A stretch of DNA of 14,980 bases from GWF2-43-63 sp035390965 (GCA_035390965.1 DAOPKE010000064.1:1-14980), one strand, 5' to 3'. Counted from the stretch's first letter, positions 1-7,237 are shown. The notes: generated by a model from the letters alone, not told the origin. Made by a program: numbers and translations.

Positions 1-1
1 G

Positions 2-1330
2 TCGGTCAATACTTCTTATCCGGTCAGTGTTGATGTGGTAGCATCTCCTGCTGGTGCAGTTTGTTCGGGTATTCCGGTAACTTTTACAGCTACTGCTGTT
101 AATGGTGGCACAGCTCCTGTTTATCAGTGGTATGTAAATGGTATCGCTACCGGATCAAATCTTAACACGTATGAAAGTTCAACGCTTTCAACTGGCGATG
201 TTGTTACCTGCGAGGTGATTTCTGATATGACTTGTGCTATGAATAATCCTGCAACTTCGGCACCTGTTACAATGATTGTCAATACAACTTTGCCTGTTAG
301 TATAAGCATTGATGCTTCTCCGGCAGCTTCTGTCTGCGAGGGTACTGAAATTACTTTCACAGCAACGGGAGTTAATGGTGGTTTAAATCCGATATATGCA
401 TGGACTGTAAACGGATCTGCAGTCGGAACAAACAGCCCTGTTTTCTCTTCTTTAACATTGACAAATGGTGACATTGTTAGTTGTACCATGACTTCGGACG
501 AAGTTTGCACAAGCAATAATCCGGCAGTGTCTAACAGCATCGATATTGTGATTGCTCCTTATACTGCAGGCGGAGTGATGAGTAGTATGGAAACTGAAGT
601 GTGTGAAGGTGAATCAACAGGAACCATTATTCTGAGTGGAAATGTCGGTGATATTCTTTACTGGCAGCGTAGAATCGATGGCGGCACATGGACCAATATT
701 CCGGGAACAGCAGGATTTGGTACATATTCTGAAATCACAACAGCTGCAGGTGTTTGGGAATACAGAGCCGTAGTTCAGAGCGGAGCATGCAATGTTGATA
801 CTTCTGCATTGATTGGTATCAATGTGATTGCAACACCTGTTGCCTCATTTACCTACAATAATCTGGATCCAACATTTGAATTCATCAACACATCCATGAA
901 TGCTTCATCATATAGCTGGTCGTTCGGCGATGGTGGTACTTCAACAGCGATGAATCCGGTTCATACTTATACTTCTGACAACACTTTCACGGTTACTTTG
1001 ACGGCTTATAATGGCGCTTGTCAGAATGAGTACACTACCACGATTGATGTTTTGTCGGTATCAATTTTCGAACTGGGTGATATCAGTCTGCAGATGTTCC
1101 CGAATCCTTCGGACGGAGAGTTTGATATTACGCTTTCCGGATCGAATACAGGATCACTCCAGATGGAAATCTATGATGTAACAGGACGACTCATCCGCAC
1201 TGAAGACTTGTCTTCGATGAATGGCGGCAGTGTGTTCCATGTAAATCTTGGTGAAGTGAATGCTGGATTGTATAATGTCCGGTTTATTTACAACGAACAG
1301 GTTGTTACCAAGGTGATGGTTGTTGAATAG
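2..1330 (+). CDS. C-terminal part of a T9SS-exported repeat/PKD surface protein (5' end outside window)
   Basis: The reading frame is open from base 2, so the gene starts before the window; 442 residues are visible. It begins with two tandem Ig-like repeats of roughly 90 residues, each with a VCxGxxxTFTATxVNGG start, a YxWxVNG strand, a GDxVxC strand and a SDxxCxxNNPA end; the paired cysteines suggest disulphides. A third, diverged beta-rich repeat follows, then a PKD-type domain (WSFGDGGTS, later HTYTSDNTFTVTLTAYNG). The last ~80 residues are a type A T9SS sorting domain: FPNPSDGEFDI, EIYDVTGRLIRTE, then GLYNVRFIYNEQVVTKVMV. In this family the tail directs passage through the Por/type IX machinery and surface attachment or release. 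Role inferred: large secreted adhesin-like or structural protein; no enzymatic domain is visible in this part. A terminator follows closely. Confidence 0.9.
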   Translation, partial: SVNTSYPVSVDVVASPAGAVCSGIPVTFTATAVNGGTAPVYQWYVNGIATGSNLNTYESSTLSTGDVVTCEVISDMTCAMNNPATSAPVTMIVNTTLPVSISIDASPAASVCEGTEITFTATGVNGGLNPIYAWTVNGSAVGTNSPVFSSLTLTNGDIVSCTMTSDEVCTSNNPAVSNSIDIVIAPYTAGGVMSSMETEVCEGESTGTIILSGNVGDILYWQRRIDGGTWTNIPGTAGFGTYSEITTAAGVWEYRAVVQSGACNVDTSALIGINVIATPVASFTYNNLDPTFEFINTSMNASSYSWSFGDGGTSTAMNPVHTYTSDNTFTVTLTAYNGACQNEYTTTIDVLSVSIFELGDISLQMFPNPSDGEFDITLSGSNTGSLQMEIYDVTGRLIRTEDLSSMNGGSVFHVNLGEVNAGLYNVRFIYNEQVVTKVMVVE

Positions 1331-1349
1331 ATTTTTAATAATCAGATTA

Positions 1350-1379
1350 AAAAGGGACAGCTCAGCTGTCCCTTTTTTT
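1350..1379 (+). terminator. Rho-independent terminator after the T9SS protein gene
   Basis: A perfect inverted repeat with arms GGGACAG and CTGTCCC around a 5-nt loop, extended by flanking A/T pairs, is followed by a run of seven T. It lies 20 bp after the stop codon of the upstream gene. The A-rich left flank could make it work in both directions. Confidence 0.88.
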
Positions 1380-1406
1380 GTAATATTGCGTTGAAAAATT
1401 AACACC

Positions 1407-2105
1407 ATGAAAAAATGGATTCTTCTTTCGCTTGTTTTTTTGGCTGCCTGCAGCACTGAAATAACCATTAATACCGACTCTTTTAATCTGAAAGGAAAAG
1501 TGAAATCAATTACCGATATTCAGAGTCAGGGCATTTATGATAAGAGCTGGAATGTTTATCCGGATACAGCTGTATCTGTTTCGTTTATCAGCATCCGCTA
1601 TTTTGATGAAGATGGAAAATGGGTGAGTGCAAAAATGGAATTGACCAATGGAACAGTTTATTCAACCACTGAAGTTTTGTACGATGATGATGGAAATTAT
1701 GCAGGAACAAAAGATCTCGACGCCAATGGAAGTCTGTTCAGGGAAACCAGTGTTACGGAGATTTCTGAGAATAAAATAGTGATGGTAACCAAGTCCGGTT
1801 CAGGTAAAGATGTTTCAGAGAATGTGAGTGAATATGAAGATGGGCTGGTGATGAAGCAAACTACTAACTGGTCCGATGGAACATTGAAAATTACTTATGA
1901 ATATAAACGCGACAGCGAAGGCAATGAAGAAGAAATTTCCATACATTCTGTCAATACAAATTCAAATCCGCCTGTAACTGATAATGTGCTTAAAGTGAAA
2001 ATTCTGAAAACTGATGAATATGGCAACTGGATCCGCCAGGCCTATTACAGCAGCACCGACAACACCTGCACCATCATTGATCGGAAGATTGAATATTATG
2101 AATAA
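1407..2105 (+). CDS. Hypothetical lipoprotein
   Basis: A 232-residue protein with a type II signal peptide: MKKWILLSLVFLAACS, cleaved before Cys15 at the lipobox LAAC, so a lipid-anchored envelope protein is expected. The mature part is hydrophilic and beta-rich, with repeated short motifs of the kind YDDDGNYAGTKDLDANG and YEYKRDSEGNEE, which resemble the YD-like strand-turn units of Bacteroidota lipoproteins and RHS-type proteins. I do not recognise a named family or active site. The start is fixed by the signal peptide; there is no Shine-Dalgarno sequence, normal for this phylum. The gene stands alone, 27 bp after the T-run of the upstream terminator, so it is probably transcribed from its own promoter; TAATATTG at 1381-1388 is a poor match to the -7 box. 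Confidence 0.85.
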   Translation: MKKWILLSLVFLAACSTEITINTDSFNLKGKVKSITDIQSQGIYDKSWNVYPDTAVSVSFISIRYFDEDGKWVSAKMELTNGTVYSTTEVLYDDDGNYAGTKDLDANGSLFRETSVTEISENKIVMVTKSGSGKDVSENVSEYEDGLVMKQTTNWSDGTLKITYEYKRDSEGNEEEISIHSVNTNSNPPVTDNVLKVKILKTDEYGNWIRQAYYSSTDNTCTIIDRKIEYYE

Positions 2106-2290
2106 TGATCAGATAGGTCGAGGCTTGAGGTCAAGGTGTTTTGTCATAGCTGACTGCTCCAGCTGTAAGCATTCAGAAAGGTTAAGCGCCGATGGAGTCA
2201 TGTGAAGGCATAAAAAAGCTACGAAGTACGAGACTGTTCAAGCGGAACAAAATGTTGGGTGCCAGTCAAGCTTTCTCACAAAGTATTCTT
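2106..2290. other. Intergenic region with fragments resembling the right end of the window
   Basis: No convincing gene. The segment ends between convergent genes (lipoprotein on +, abiEii on -). Bases 2248-2262 are identical to 14673-14687 (CAAAATGTTGGGTGC), and the preceding TTCAAGCGGA (2237-2246) matches TTCAAGCGGGA at 14650-14660. The string GAAGGCATA...AAAAAGCT around 2206-2224 also resembles 14219-14237. No terminator hairpin is evident. Confidence 0.5.
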
Positions 2291-2986
2291 TCACTCAATC
2301 GGAAACGACTGATAGAATTTTAACAGCGAAATGGTTTCGGTTCGCAGTTTTGTTTTGACAAACTTTTTGGTTTCATCATCCATCAGTTCGCCAAGTCCGT
2401 TGAGAAAACCTTTATCACTTTTTTTCTCAAGAAGCTCAATGCATGTCTGAATGTGGTTTTCCAGCGACACATGCATTCTTGATTCAACAATTGTACGATT
2501 GACCGGCGCGCGTCGGTTCAGAAAAAACCAGCAGTCAAAAATATCGCGGTTGGCTGTGGCAGTGCGGTCGGTCAACGCACAAAGCTTGTGTGCAAACATG
2601 TCGGGTTCAGTCATTACTTTCATCCAGACACCCAAAAAATTTTTTATTTCATACCGATCGCCGAAATTCTGTTTCGATATTTCAACCTTTAGTTTCCTTT
2701 CGCCCATGCCGTAATTCAAAACGATGACGGTGCTGAAATGCTTCTTTGCTTCATCGAAAATACCACCGTGCAAAAGGAGTAAGGCCCGGAGTTTCTGATA
2801 TACCAGGTCTTCTTTTGATAAGTCCAGTAAGTTAAAATCCAGATCAACGGAAAACCGCGGCAGGTCATGAAAAAACAGCAATGCCGTTCCCCCTTTAAAA
2901 CCCAATGCAGATGACAATTCTATATCGTTGTAGATGTCTTTCAGAATCTGCATCATGAAAAACTTATGCTTGTTTATATCAATCAT
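2291..2986 (-). CDS. AbiEii-type nucleotidyltransferase toxin (type IV TA)
   Basis: A 231-residue protein of the AbiEii/AbiGii (DUF1814) nucleotidyltransferase family. Visible motifs: KGGTAL at 31-36; RFSVDLDF at 44-51, giving the DxD metal pair Asp48/Asp50; KVEIS at 100-104, a candidate third acidic position; FAHKLCALTDR around Lys134; and RDIFD at 147-151. Family members are the toxins of type IV toxin-antitoxin and abortive-infection systems; the best studied relatives transfer nucleotides, some of them to tRNA. The target here cannot be read from sequence. Its ATG lies inside the end of the upstream antitoxin gene (8-bp overlap), so the two are probably translationally coupled. All key motifs look intact. 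Convergent with the lipoprotein gene on the left. Confidence 0.88.
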   Translation of the reverse strand: MIDINKHKFFMMQILKDIYNDIELSSALGFKGGTALLFFHDLPRFSVDLDFNLLDLSKEDLVYQKLRALLLLHGGIFDEAKKHFSTVIVLNYGMGERKLKVEISKQNFGDRYEIKNFLGVWMKVMTEPDMFAHKLCALTDRTATANRDIFDCWFFLNRRAPVNRTIVESRMHVSLENHIQTCIELLEKKSDKGFLNGLGELMDDETKKFVKTKLRTETISLLKFYQSFPIE

Positions 2987-3542
2987 TTTTGAATTGTTTT
3001 TGAACTTTTTTTATTAATGCTTTTGAATTATAGGCGGGCAGTAAATCCTGTATCAATTGCCTGTCAAGTGGCTTCAGATTGTCGAAAAAGTAATCGTCGT
3101 TCAGATAAAGCAAATCAAGAAATGCCCGTTCCGGCGTGGCCATGTTAACTCCGTTTTCCAATCTCAAAACGCCCTTTGTATTGATCAGGGTCTGGTTTTT
3201 AATCTTTCTGAATGAATACATCTGACGATCCACTTCAATGGTACGCGAAAGATAACTTACCAGCGTAATCCGGCTGTCGAACTGAAACACAACGCCGGCC
3301 TTCTGCAAAATATATTCAAGCGAAATGTACGCCGGCGCAAATATGCAACAGGCCAGTTCTTCGCGGTTGTATGGGGGTTGCGCATAAATTCCTTTGCGGA
3401 GATTGAGCAATCGTCCTGTTTTTACATAATAGTTCAATCGCTTGCTCAGCGAAACAAAGTTTTGCTCGTTCAGCAACAACGCGGTTTCGGGTAAAGTAAA
3501 TACCGTTTTTGGATTGCCATAAAGTGTCGCAATAATGTCCAT
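2979..3542 (-). CDS. AbiEi-family antitoxin / winged-helix transcriptional repressor
   Basis: A 187-residue protein starting at MDIIATLYGN. An N-terminal winged-helix segment (about 10-55, FTLPETALLLN...VSLSKRLNYYVKTGRLLNLRKGIYA) is followed by the C-terminal antitoxin domain with APAYISLEYIL (69-79) and ATPERAFLDLLYL (135-147), a pattern typical of AbiEi antitoxins. Such proteins neutralise the partner nucleotidyltransferase and repress their own operon by binding inverted repeats in the promoter. I chose this ATG because the upstream in-frame extension of 50 residues would read through the promoter palindrome and does not resemble the family. The gene overlaps the toxin gene by 8 bp. Confidence 0.85.
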   Translation of the reverse strand: MDIIATLYGNPKTVFTLPETALLLNEQNFVSLSKRLNYYVKTGRLLNLRKGIYAQPPYNREELACCIFAPAYISLEYILQKAGVVFQFDSRITLVSYLSRTIEVDRQMYSFRKIKNQTLINTKGVLRLENGVNMATPERAFLDLLYLNDDYFFDNLKPLDRQLIQDLLPAYNSKALIKKVQKQFKND

Positions 3543-3555
3543 AATGATGAAATAT

Positions 3556-3590
3556 GAACCAAAGATACGAAATATTCGTATTATTGGTTC
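3556..3590 (-). promoter_or_regulatory. abiE promoter box inside a 35-bp palindrome (probable AbiEi operator)
   Basis: A 35-bp near-perfect palindrome has outer arms GAACCAA/TTGGTTC and inner arms ATACGAA/TTCGTAT; only the spacer pairs between arms and the three central bases break the symmetry. Its centre is 30 bp before the abiEi start codon. On the minus strand it contains TATCTTTG (3560-3567), a match to the Bacteroidota -7 consensus TAnnTTTG. A repressor bound here would block transcription, as known for AbiEi autoregulation. Operator assignment is inference. Confidence 0.7.
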
Positions 3591-3609
3591 ACAAAAGTAA
3601 TTTAAATGT

Positions 3610-3729
3610 TTAAAAACGAGTTGTGTCAGACCAATTGATTCTCCCACGCATGGTATCATCCTGATAGTAATATTCTGAAGAATCGACTGCAAAAAATAAA
3701 TCTCCTTTTGAAGATTTATAACTCAAAAT
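3610..3729 (-). pseudogene. Possible 3' remnant of an unknown gene
   Basis: On the minus strand, a frame open from a stop near 3730 to TAA at 3610-3612 reads YKSSKGDLFFAVDSSEYYYQ followed by DDTMRGRINWSDTTRF and stop. It has no good start codon and sits upstream of the abiE promoter. The composition looks protein-like, with few rare residues, and could be the left-over end of a gene broken when neighbouring units were inserted. It is too short to identify, and an open stretch of 40 codons could arise by chance. Confidence 0.2.
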
Positions 3730-3735
3730 AAATTA

Positions 3736-3743
3736 TATCTTTG
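3736..3743 (+). promoter_or_regulatory. -7 promoter box for the second lipoprotein gene
   Basis: TATCTTTG matches the Bacteroidota TAnnTTTG consensus and lies 92 bp before the chosen start of the lipoprotein gene. TTTTG at 3706-3710 is the only upstream -33 candidate, but its 25-bp spacing is longer than usual. Confidence 0.45.
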
Positions 3744-3834
3744 GAAATAATATGCACCTTTTGGAGGTGTATATGCAAACGATTTAGACGGCACTGTAAT
3801 ACGCAAGCCTATGTATTTAAATAAAGAGACATCT

Positions 3835-4308
3835 ATGTTTTTTCGATTGATTCCTTTGATAATAATTTTATGTGTTGGTTGCAGAACTACTTCAAAGACT
3901 GACCAAATAAACGTAATTGGTGAAGACAACAAAGACGTGGTAGCGCTTTCATATCTAATAAGAGACTATATGCGTCAGACTGACAACACAAACTTCACAC
4001 TTTCAGACATTATACAATTTGATACATTAGGTCGAGTCACAAATAATTTTTCCGGATTGGAGGTTGCCAATTGGTCAAATGTGTGGCTAGGTGGTTATGC
4101 TGTATATTTCAAATTCTCGGACAATAGAAACAAAGATTCAATTAAACTCACGGAGTCGGAAAGAATGCCCTGGAAGGTAAAAACGAAAGAGAAAATCGGG
4201 AAGAATGATGAACAGCTTTCCAAAAACTTTGATGGAGAAATACATTTTTATTTTCCTGAAAGACGTTACAACATTGCAGAAATAATATTGAGAAAACATG
4301 AAAACTAA
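3835..4308 (+). CDS. Hypothetical lipoprotein
   Basis: A 157-residue protein starting MFFRLIPLIIILCVGC, a short type II signal peptide with lipobox LCVGC (Cys16), so the mature protein should be membrane-anchored by lipid. An ATG eight codons upstream (3811) is also in frame, but it would place a charged stretch before the hydrophobic core; the later ATG gives the more usual signal. The mature part has a polar region with DVVALSYLIRDYMRQT and ends in FDGEIHFYFPERRYNIAEIILRK. I recognise no family. It is AT-rich compared with the UvrA-like gene and sits alone between two toxin-antitoxin modules, so it may be cargo acquired with the island. No catalytic motif is evident. Confidence 0.75.
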   Translation: MFFRLIPLIIILCVGCRTTSKTDQINVIGEDNKDVVALSYLIRDYMRQTDNTNFTLSDIIQFDTLGRVTNNFSGLEVANWSNVWLGGYAVYFKFSDNRNKDSIKLTESERMPWKVKTKEKIGKNDEQLSKNFDGEIHFYFPERRYNIAEIILRKHEN

Positions 4309-4486
4309 AACATAATGAAATAATGTACAGCGATTGCCTAACACGGGATTTGCGCCAGAGGGAGGACAGCGCGAATAGAAACATTTCAGCAATTAATAAA
4401 CGTTGGTGCTGGCATACAGTTTACATTTTCGAAAGCCCGCCAACGCAAAGTCCGAAAACTCTCAGCAGGCCATATTTCCAAATTCC

Positions 4487-4592
4487 TTTTTTCACCATAC
4501 CAAGTCGCTTCGAATAACAACAATCAAAATCTCATTCATTATGATTTTTTTGTATTTTTGTGGGGGAACGGTGGGTAAAATGATGGGGCGTT
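4487..4592 (+). repeat. Dispersed repeat, copy 1 (upstream of the ParDE-like pair)
   Basis: Aligns with 5370-5476. Both begin TTTTTTCACCAT, then CAAGTCGCTTC, then an A-rich block with AACAACAA, and share 31 identical bases (4534-4564 with 5419-5449) that contain TATTTTTG (4553-4560), a -7-type promoter box. The tails also align loosely: GGGTAAAATGATG here, GGGTGAAACGATG there, ending in GCGTT/ACGTT. The repeat points in the direction of the genes that follow. Confidence 0.75.
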
Positions 4593-4643
4593 AGGGCCAT
4601 GCTGAAAAATTGCCGATATGATGCTTTTCGCCTTGAAATGTTT

Positions 4644-4651
4644 TATATTTG
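4644..4651 (+). promoter_or_regulatory. -7 promoter box of the ParD/ParE-like operon
   Basis: TATATTTG fits TAnnTTTG exactly and lies 17 bp before the ATG at 4669. No good -33 element is visible at normal spacing. Its position argues against starting the antitoxin at the in-frame ATG at 4618, which would be upstream of the transcript. Confidence 0.5.
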
Positions 4652-4668
4652 CAGAAAGAACTAAAGAC

Positions 4669-4911
4669 ATGAACATTCAAGCAAGAAAGTTGGTTTTAAT
4701 TGAGGAATTCCTTCGAATAAGCGATGAAAGCTTTATCGCTAAACTTGAATCGTTTATCAAGCAAGAAAAGAAAGTCTCTCACGAAAGGAACTTAAAACCT
4801 ATGTCCTTAAACGAATTCCATGAAATGATTGGCCAGGCGAAACGTGATAGCGAAGAAGGTCGGGTTATCTCTCACCAAGAGCTGAAGAAGAAAGTCAAAT
4901 CATGGAAATAA
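4669..4911 (+). CDS. ParD-like antitoxin of a ParE/RelE system
   Basis: An 80-residue, charged, mostly helical protein: MNIQARKLVLIEEFLRISDE at the N-terminus, a lysine/glutamate-rich middle (AKLESFIKQEKK), then MSLNEFHEMIGQAKRDSEEG and a basic tail. The pattern of a short N-terminal helix, a linker and an EF..MI..A..DS.EGR element is what is commonly found directly before ParE/RelE toxins in Bacteroidota. By analogy the C-terminal half wraps the toxin and the N-terminal part dimerises or binds DNA. Its stop overlaps the toxin start by 10 bp, indicating translational coupling. The start was chosen downstream of the promoter box at 4644. Function rests mainly on the partner and on arrangement. 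Confidence 0.75.
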   Translation: MNIQARKLVLIEEFLRISDESFIAKLESFIKQEKKVSHERNLKPMSLNEFHEMIGQAKRDSEEGRVISHQELKKKVKSWK

Positions 4912-5210
4912 GGATTGAATGGTCTGAGTTGTCGGAAAGACAACTCAAAGACATATTTGATTACTACGCCTTTGTGGCAAGTCCAGGAATTGCAAAAAAA
5001 ATAGTCAGTAGAATCCTGGAAAGAGTATCTGTTTTAGAAACTAACCCCTTAGTTGGCCCGAAAGAAGAACTTTTAGTTGAATATCCCGAAGACTTTAGAT
5101 ACCTGGTTGAAAGCAACTTTAAGATTATCTATTGGAAAAATGAAGATTTTATCACTATTGCATCTGTCTTTGATTGTAGACAGAATCCTGAGAAAATAAA
5201 GAAACTATAG
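4902..5210 (+). CDS. ParE/RelE-family toxin
   Basis: A 102-residue protein with the compact ParE/RelE fold signature: an N-terminal strand EIRIEWSELSERQLKDIFDY, helices with AKKIVSRILERVSVLETNPLVG, then FRYLVESNFKIIYWKNEDFITIASVFDCRQNPEKI, matching the family's R.l....ykiiY......i.i..V.d.RQ.P pattern. Length is typical. RelE members cleave mRNA on the ribosome while ParE members poison DNA gyrase; from sequence alone I cannot decide, although the RQNPEKI tail is common in ParE-type annotations. Encoded immediately after, and overlapping, its antitoxin. Confidence 0.88.
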   Translation: MEIRIEWSELSERQLKDIFDYYAFVASPGIAKKIVSRILERVSVLETNPLVGPKEELLVEYPEDFRYLVESNFKIIYWKNEDFITIASVFDCRQNPEKIKKL

Positions 5211-5369
5211 CCAGGCACCATTAACGAAAGCTTCATATGACTGAGGCGTGTCAGGCCACTGGCGGAAACAAAGCCAAACAACGCTTCTGCCTTCAAATAA
5301 ATGAAGCATTATTGCGCGGATTTGCAAGCAGCCTTAATCCAGTCCACCTGGCCGGTTGGACAGGATTCA

Positions 5370-5476
5370 TTTTTTCACCATTCCCAAGTCGCTTCAATGA
5401 ACAACAAACAAACTTTTTATTCATTATGATTTTTTTGTATTTTTGTGGGAGGAGGATGGGTGAAACGATGAGACGT
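5370..5476 (+). repeat. Dispersed repeat, copy 2 (upstream of the restriction-modification operon)
   Basis: Partner of 4487-4592; 31 identical bases at 5419-5449, including TATTTTTG (5438-5445). The copies are diverged in the A-rich middle and in the tail, so this is not a recent duplication. Both copies lie 5' of an addiction-type module in the same orientation. Confidence 0.75.
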
Positions 5477-5510
5477 TGGCAGCAATCCAAAAAACAGGAT
5501 GTGAAAAAAA

Positions 5511-5542
5511 TTGAAAACTGAAAGAAAAAAGAATTATATTTG
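5511..5542 (+). promoter_or_regulatory. Promoter of the restriction-modification operon
   Basis: TTG at 5511-5513 and TATATTTG at 5535-5542 with a 21-bp spacer resemble the Bacteroidota -33/-7 promoter. The box ends 23 bp before the regulator's ATG, giving a short leader. Confidence 0.55.
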
Positions 5543-5565
5543 CCAAATAATGTCAAGACAACCCC

Positions 5566-5865
5566 ATGTCAACAATCTTTGGTGCTAAAATCAGGACTTT
5601 TCGAGAGGAGAAACGAATGCCTCAAAGACAAATTGCAGCAGCATTAGAAATCGATACTGCTACATATTGTAAGATTGAAAAAGGAGACAGACGCGCAAAA
5701 AGAGAACAGGTTGTTTTGCTTTCTCAAATACTTTGTTGCAAATGCGATGAATTACTCAAAGTTTGGTTAGCAGACCAAGTGTATGAAATGGTTAAGAATG
5801 AGAAAGAAGCAAAAGAAGTGTTAAGTTTAGTACAAGAAAGTATAGTTGCGTATGAAAAAAGATAA
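5566..5865 (+). CDS. XRE-family regulator (controller-like) of the restriction-modification operon
   Basis: A 99-residue protein with one Cro/C1-type helix-turn-helix at about residues 6-60: GAKIRTFREEKRMPQRQIAAALEIDTATYCKIEKGDRRAKREQVVLLSQIL. The remainder is a helical tail (VYEMVKNEKEAKEVLSLVQESI) that may dimerise. Small XRE proteins encoded before a methyltransferase often act as control proteins that delay endonuclease expression until host DNA is protected. Here it is first gene of the operon and its end overlaps the methyltransferase start by 14 bp. No clear controller-box palindrome was found at the promoter, so the regulatory role is inferred from domain and position. Confidence 0.85.
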   Translation: MSTIFGAKIRTFREEKRMPQRQIAAALEIDTATYCKIEKGDRRAKREQVVLLSQILCCKCDELLKVWLADQVYEMVKNEKEAKEVLSLVQESIVAYEKR

Positions 5866-7237
5866 TCAAACACCCACTCGAAAAATCAAATTCATAGATT
5901 TGTTTGCAGGTATCGGCGGAATCAGGTGTGGATTTGAACAGGCGGCAAAATCATATGGTTTTGAAACTGAGTGTGTCTTTACTTCAGAAATTAAACCCTA
6001 TGCTGTTGAAGTGCTTAAACAAAATTATCCTAATGAGGTAATCAATGGAGATATAACAAAAATTCCAGCTTCGGAAATACCAGATTTTGATTTTTTATTT
6101 GGAGGATTTCCTTGTCAATCATTTTCAGCAGCGGGAAAACGATTAGGATTTTTAGATACAAGAGGAACTTTGTTTTTTGAAATTGAGCGCATTTTGAGAG
6201 ATAAAAAACCATTTGGATTTATATTAGAAAATGTCGAGGGTTTAATAAATCACGATAAAGTTGACAAAAAAGCCAACGTTGGTCGCACACTGTCAACTAT
6301 TCTTGCACGTTTAGATGAACTTGGATATAATGTGGAATGGAAGTTATTAAATTCAAAGAATTTTGGATTAGCTCAAGAACGAAAGCGTGTATATATCGTT
6401 GGAACAAAAACAGAAAAGCCTTCATTAGAAAACTTTGTGGAACACTATTCAAAACTAAAATCTGTAATTGAAGAAGGGCAACCAATTATTAAAACAAAAT
6501 TTACAGACTTGCTTCTAACACATTTTAGCGTGGAACAACTATATGGTAAATCGATAAAAGACAAGCGTGGAGGAAAAAACAATATTCATAGTTGGGATAT
6601 TGAATTTAAAGGACCTGTATCAGAGGAACAAAAGAAAATACTAAATACTCTTTTTAAAGAAAGAAGAAAGAAAAAGTGGGCTCAGGAGTTTGGTATTGAT
6701 TGGATGGATGGTATGCCATTAACTTTAGAACAAATATCAAGTTTCTTTAAGCACGATAATTTAAAAGGAATACTTGAAGATTTAGTCAAAAAAGGATATT
6801 TAAAAAAAGAGCATCCTAAACGGCTTGTAAAAGAAACTAATTTGTTGGGCGAAATAAAGACAATACGCAAACAGGACCGTAGTTTACCATTAGGTTATAA
6901 TATTGTATCGGGAAAACTGAGTTTTGAAGTAAATAAAATTCTATGTCCCAACGATATAGCACCTACACTTGTGGCAATGGATATGAAAAAACTTTTTGTA
7001 GTTGACAATGGAGGTTTGAGAACATTGACATTAAAAGAAGGCTTGAAATTATTTGGATTTCCTGAAAACTATAAATTCAATATAAGTACTGATGAAGGAT
7101 ATGACTTACTTGGTAATACAGTAACAGTACCTATAGTAAAAGCTGTTTCTGAAAGGCTTTTAACAATTTGGAAAAAACAAAAAACAAGAAAACATGAAAC
7201 TAACAGCACAAGAAGTTTTCAACAAGTTAATGCTTGA
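5852..7237 (+). CDS. C5-cytosine DNA methyltransferase (type II modification enzyme)
   Basis: A 461-residue Dcm-type enzyme that methylates cytosine C5 in a specific DNA site using S-adenosylmethionine. Motifs in order: I DLFAGIGG (16-23); IV GGFPCQSFS with catalytic Cys88; VI ENV (126-128); VIII QERKR (175-179); IX LRTLTLKEGLKLFGFP (389-404); X GNTVTVPI (421-428). The region between VIII and IX (about 185-375) is the target-recognition domain; it is long and contains a winged-helix-like stretch. The ATG at 5852 is preferred to the TTG two codons upstream. The gene overlaps the regulator by 14 bp and the endonuclease by 44 bp. It is AT-rich compared with the uvrA-like gene, suggesting transfer. 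Site specificity, probably GGNNCC, is inferred only from the partner endonuclease. Confidence 0.93.
   Translation: MKKDNQTPTRKIKFIDLFAGIGGIRCGFEQAAKSYGFETECVFTSEIKPYAVEVLKQNYPNEVINGDITKIPASEIPDFDFLFGGFPCQSFSAAGKRLGFLDTRGTLFFEIERILRDKKPFGFILENVEGLINHDKVDKKANVGRTLSTILARLDELGYNVEWKLLNSKNFGLAQERKRVYIVGTKTEKPSLENFVEHYSKLKSVIEEGQPIIKTKFTDLLLTHFSVEQLYGKSIKDKRGGKNNIHSWDIEFKGPVSEEQKKILNTLFKERRKKKWAQEFGIDWMDGMPLTLEQISSFFKHDNLKGILEDLVKKGYLKKEHPKRLVKETNLLGEIKTIRKQDRSLPLGYNIVSGKLSFEVNKILCPNDIAPTLVAMDMKKLFVVDNGGLRTLTLKEGLKLFGFPENYKFNISTDEGYDLLGNTVTVPIVKAVSERLLTIWKKQKTRKHETNSTRSFQQVNA

Larger units (their letters stand above)
4309..4668. other. Gene-free spacer with a promoter-bearing repeat
   Basis: No plausible gene. 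The first part contains GCCTAACACGGGATTTGCG (from 4334), similar to GCCTGACAACGTGTTTG after the restriction gene (7938). The right part carries repeat copy 1 (4487-4592). The string GGGCCATGCTGAAAAA (4594-4609) resembles the possible insertion-sequence end at 14820. A second TAnnTTTG box lies at 4644-4651. Confidence 0.5.
5211..5565. other. Gene-free spacer with second repeat copy and an imperfect palindrome
   Basis: No plausible gene, although a 94-codon frame exists over the repeat. Bases 5343-5362 form an imperfect palindrome with outer arms GTCCA/TGGAC and a GGCC core that could make a hairpin. Repeat copy 2 lies at 5370-5476 and the promoter of the restriction operon at 5511-5542. Confidence 0.5.

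Noticed and set aside
124..540. Minus-strand frame of 138 codons
   Set aside because: Antisense to the Ig-like repeats of the T9SS protein, whose frame is clearly coding.
3543..3692. A 50-residue extension of the AbiEi frame
   Set aside because: It would span the promoter palindrome and does not look like the antitoxin N-terminus.
3751..3834. Upstream open stretch reading APFGGVYANDLDGTVIRKP in frame with the second lipoprotein
   Set aside because: It would place residues before the signal peptide, and no start codon precedes it; it may be chance or a remnant.
4334..5480. Integron-like gene cassettes (GCCTAAC and GTT-containing motifs around the spacers)
   Set aside because: The motif pairs are about 260 bp apart, longer than known attC sites, the GTT ends do not fit GTTRRRY, and no integrase is present.
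5237..5556. Open frames of 87-94 codons on both strands across repeat copy 2
   Set aside because: They overlap each other, read through the repeat and promoter, and have no recognisable protein features.
5846..5851. TTG start for the methyltransferase
   Set aside because: An ATG lies two codons downstream and gives a normal N-terminus; the difference is trivial.
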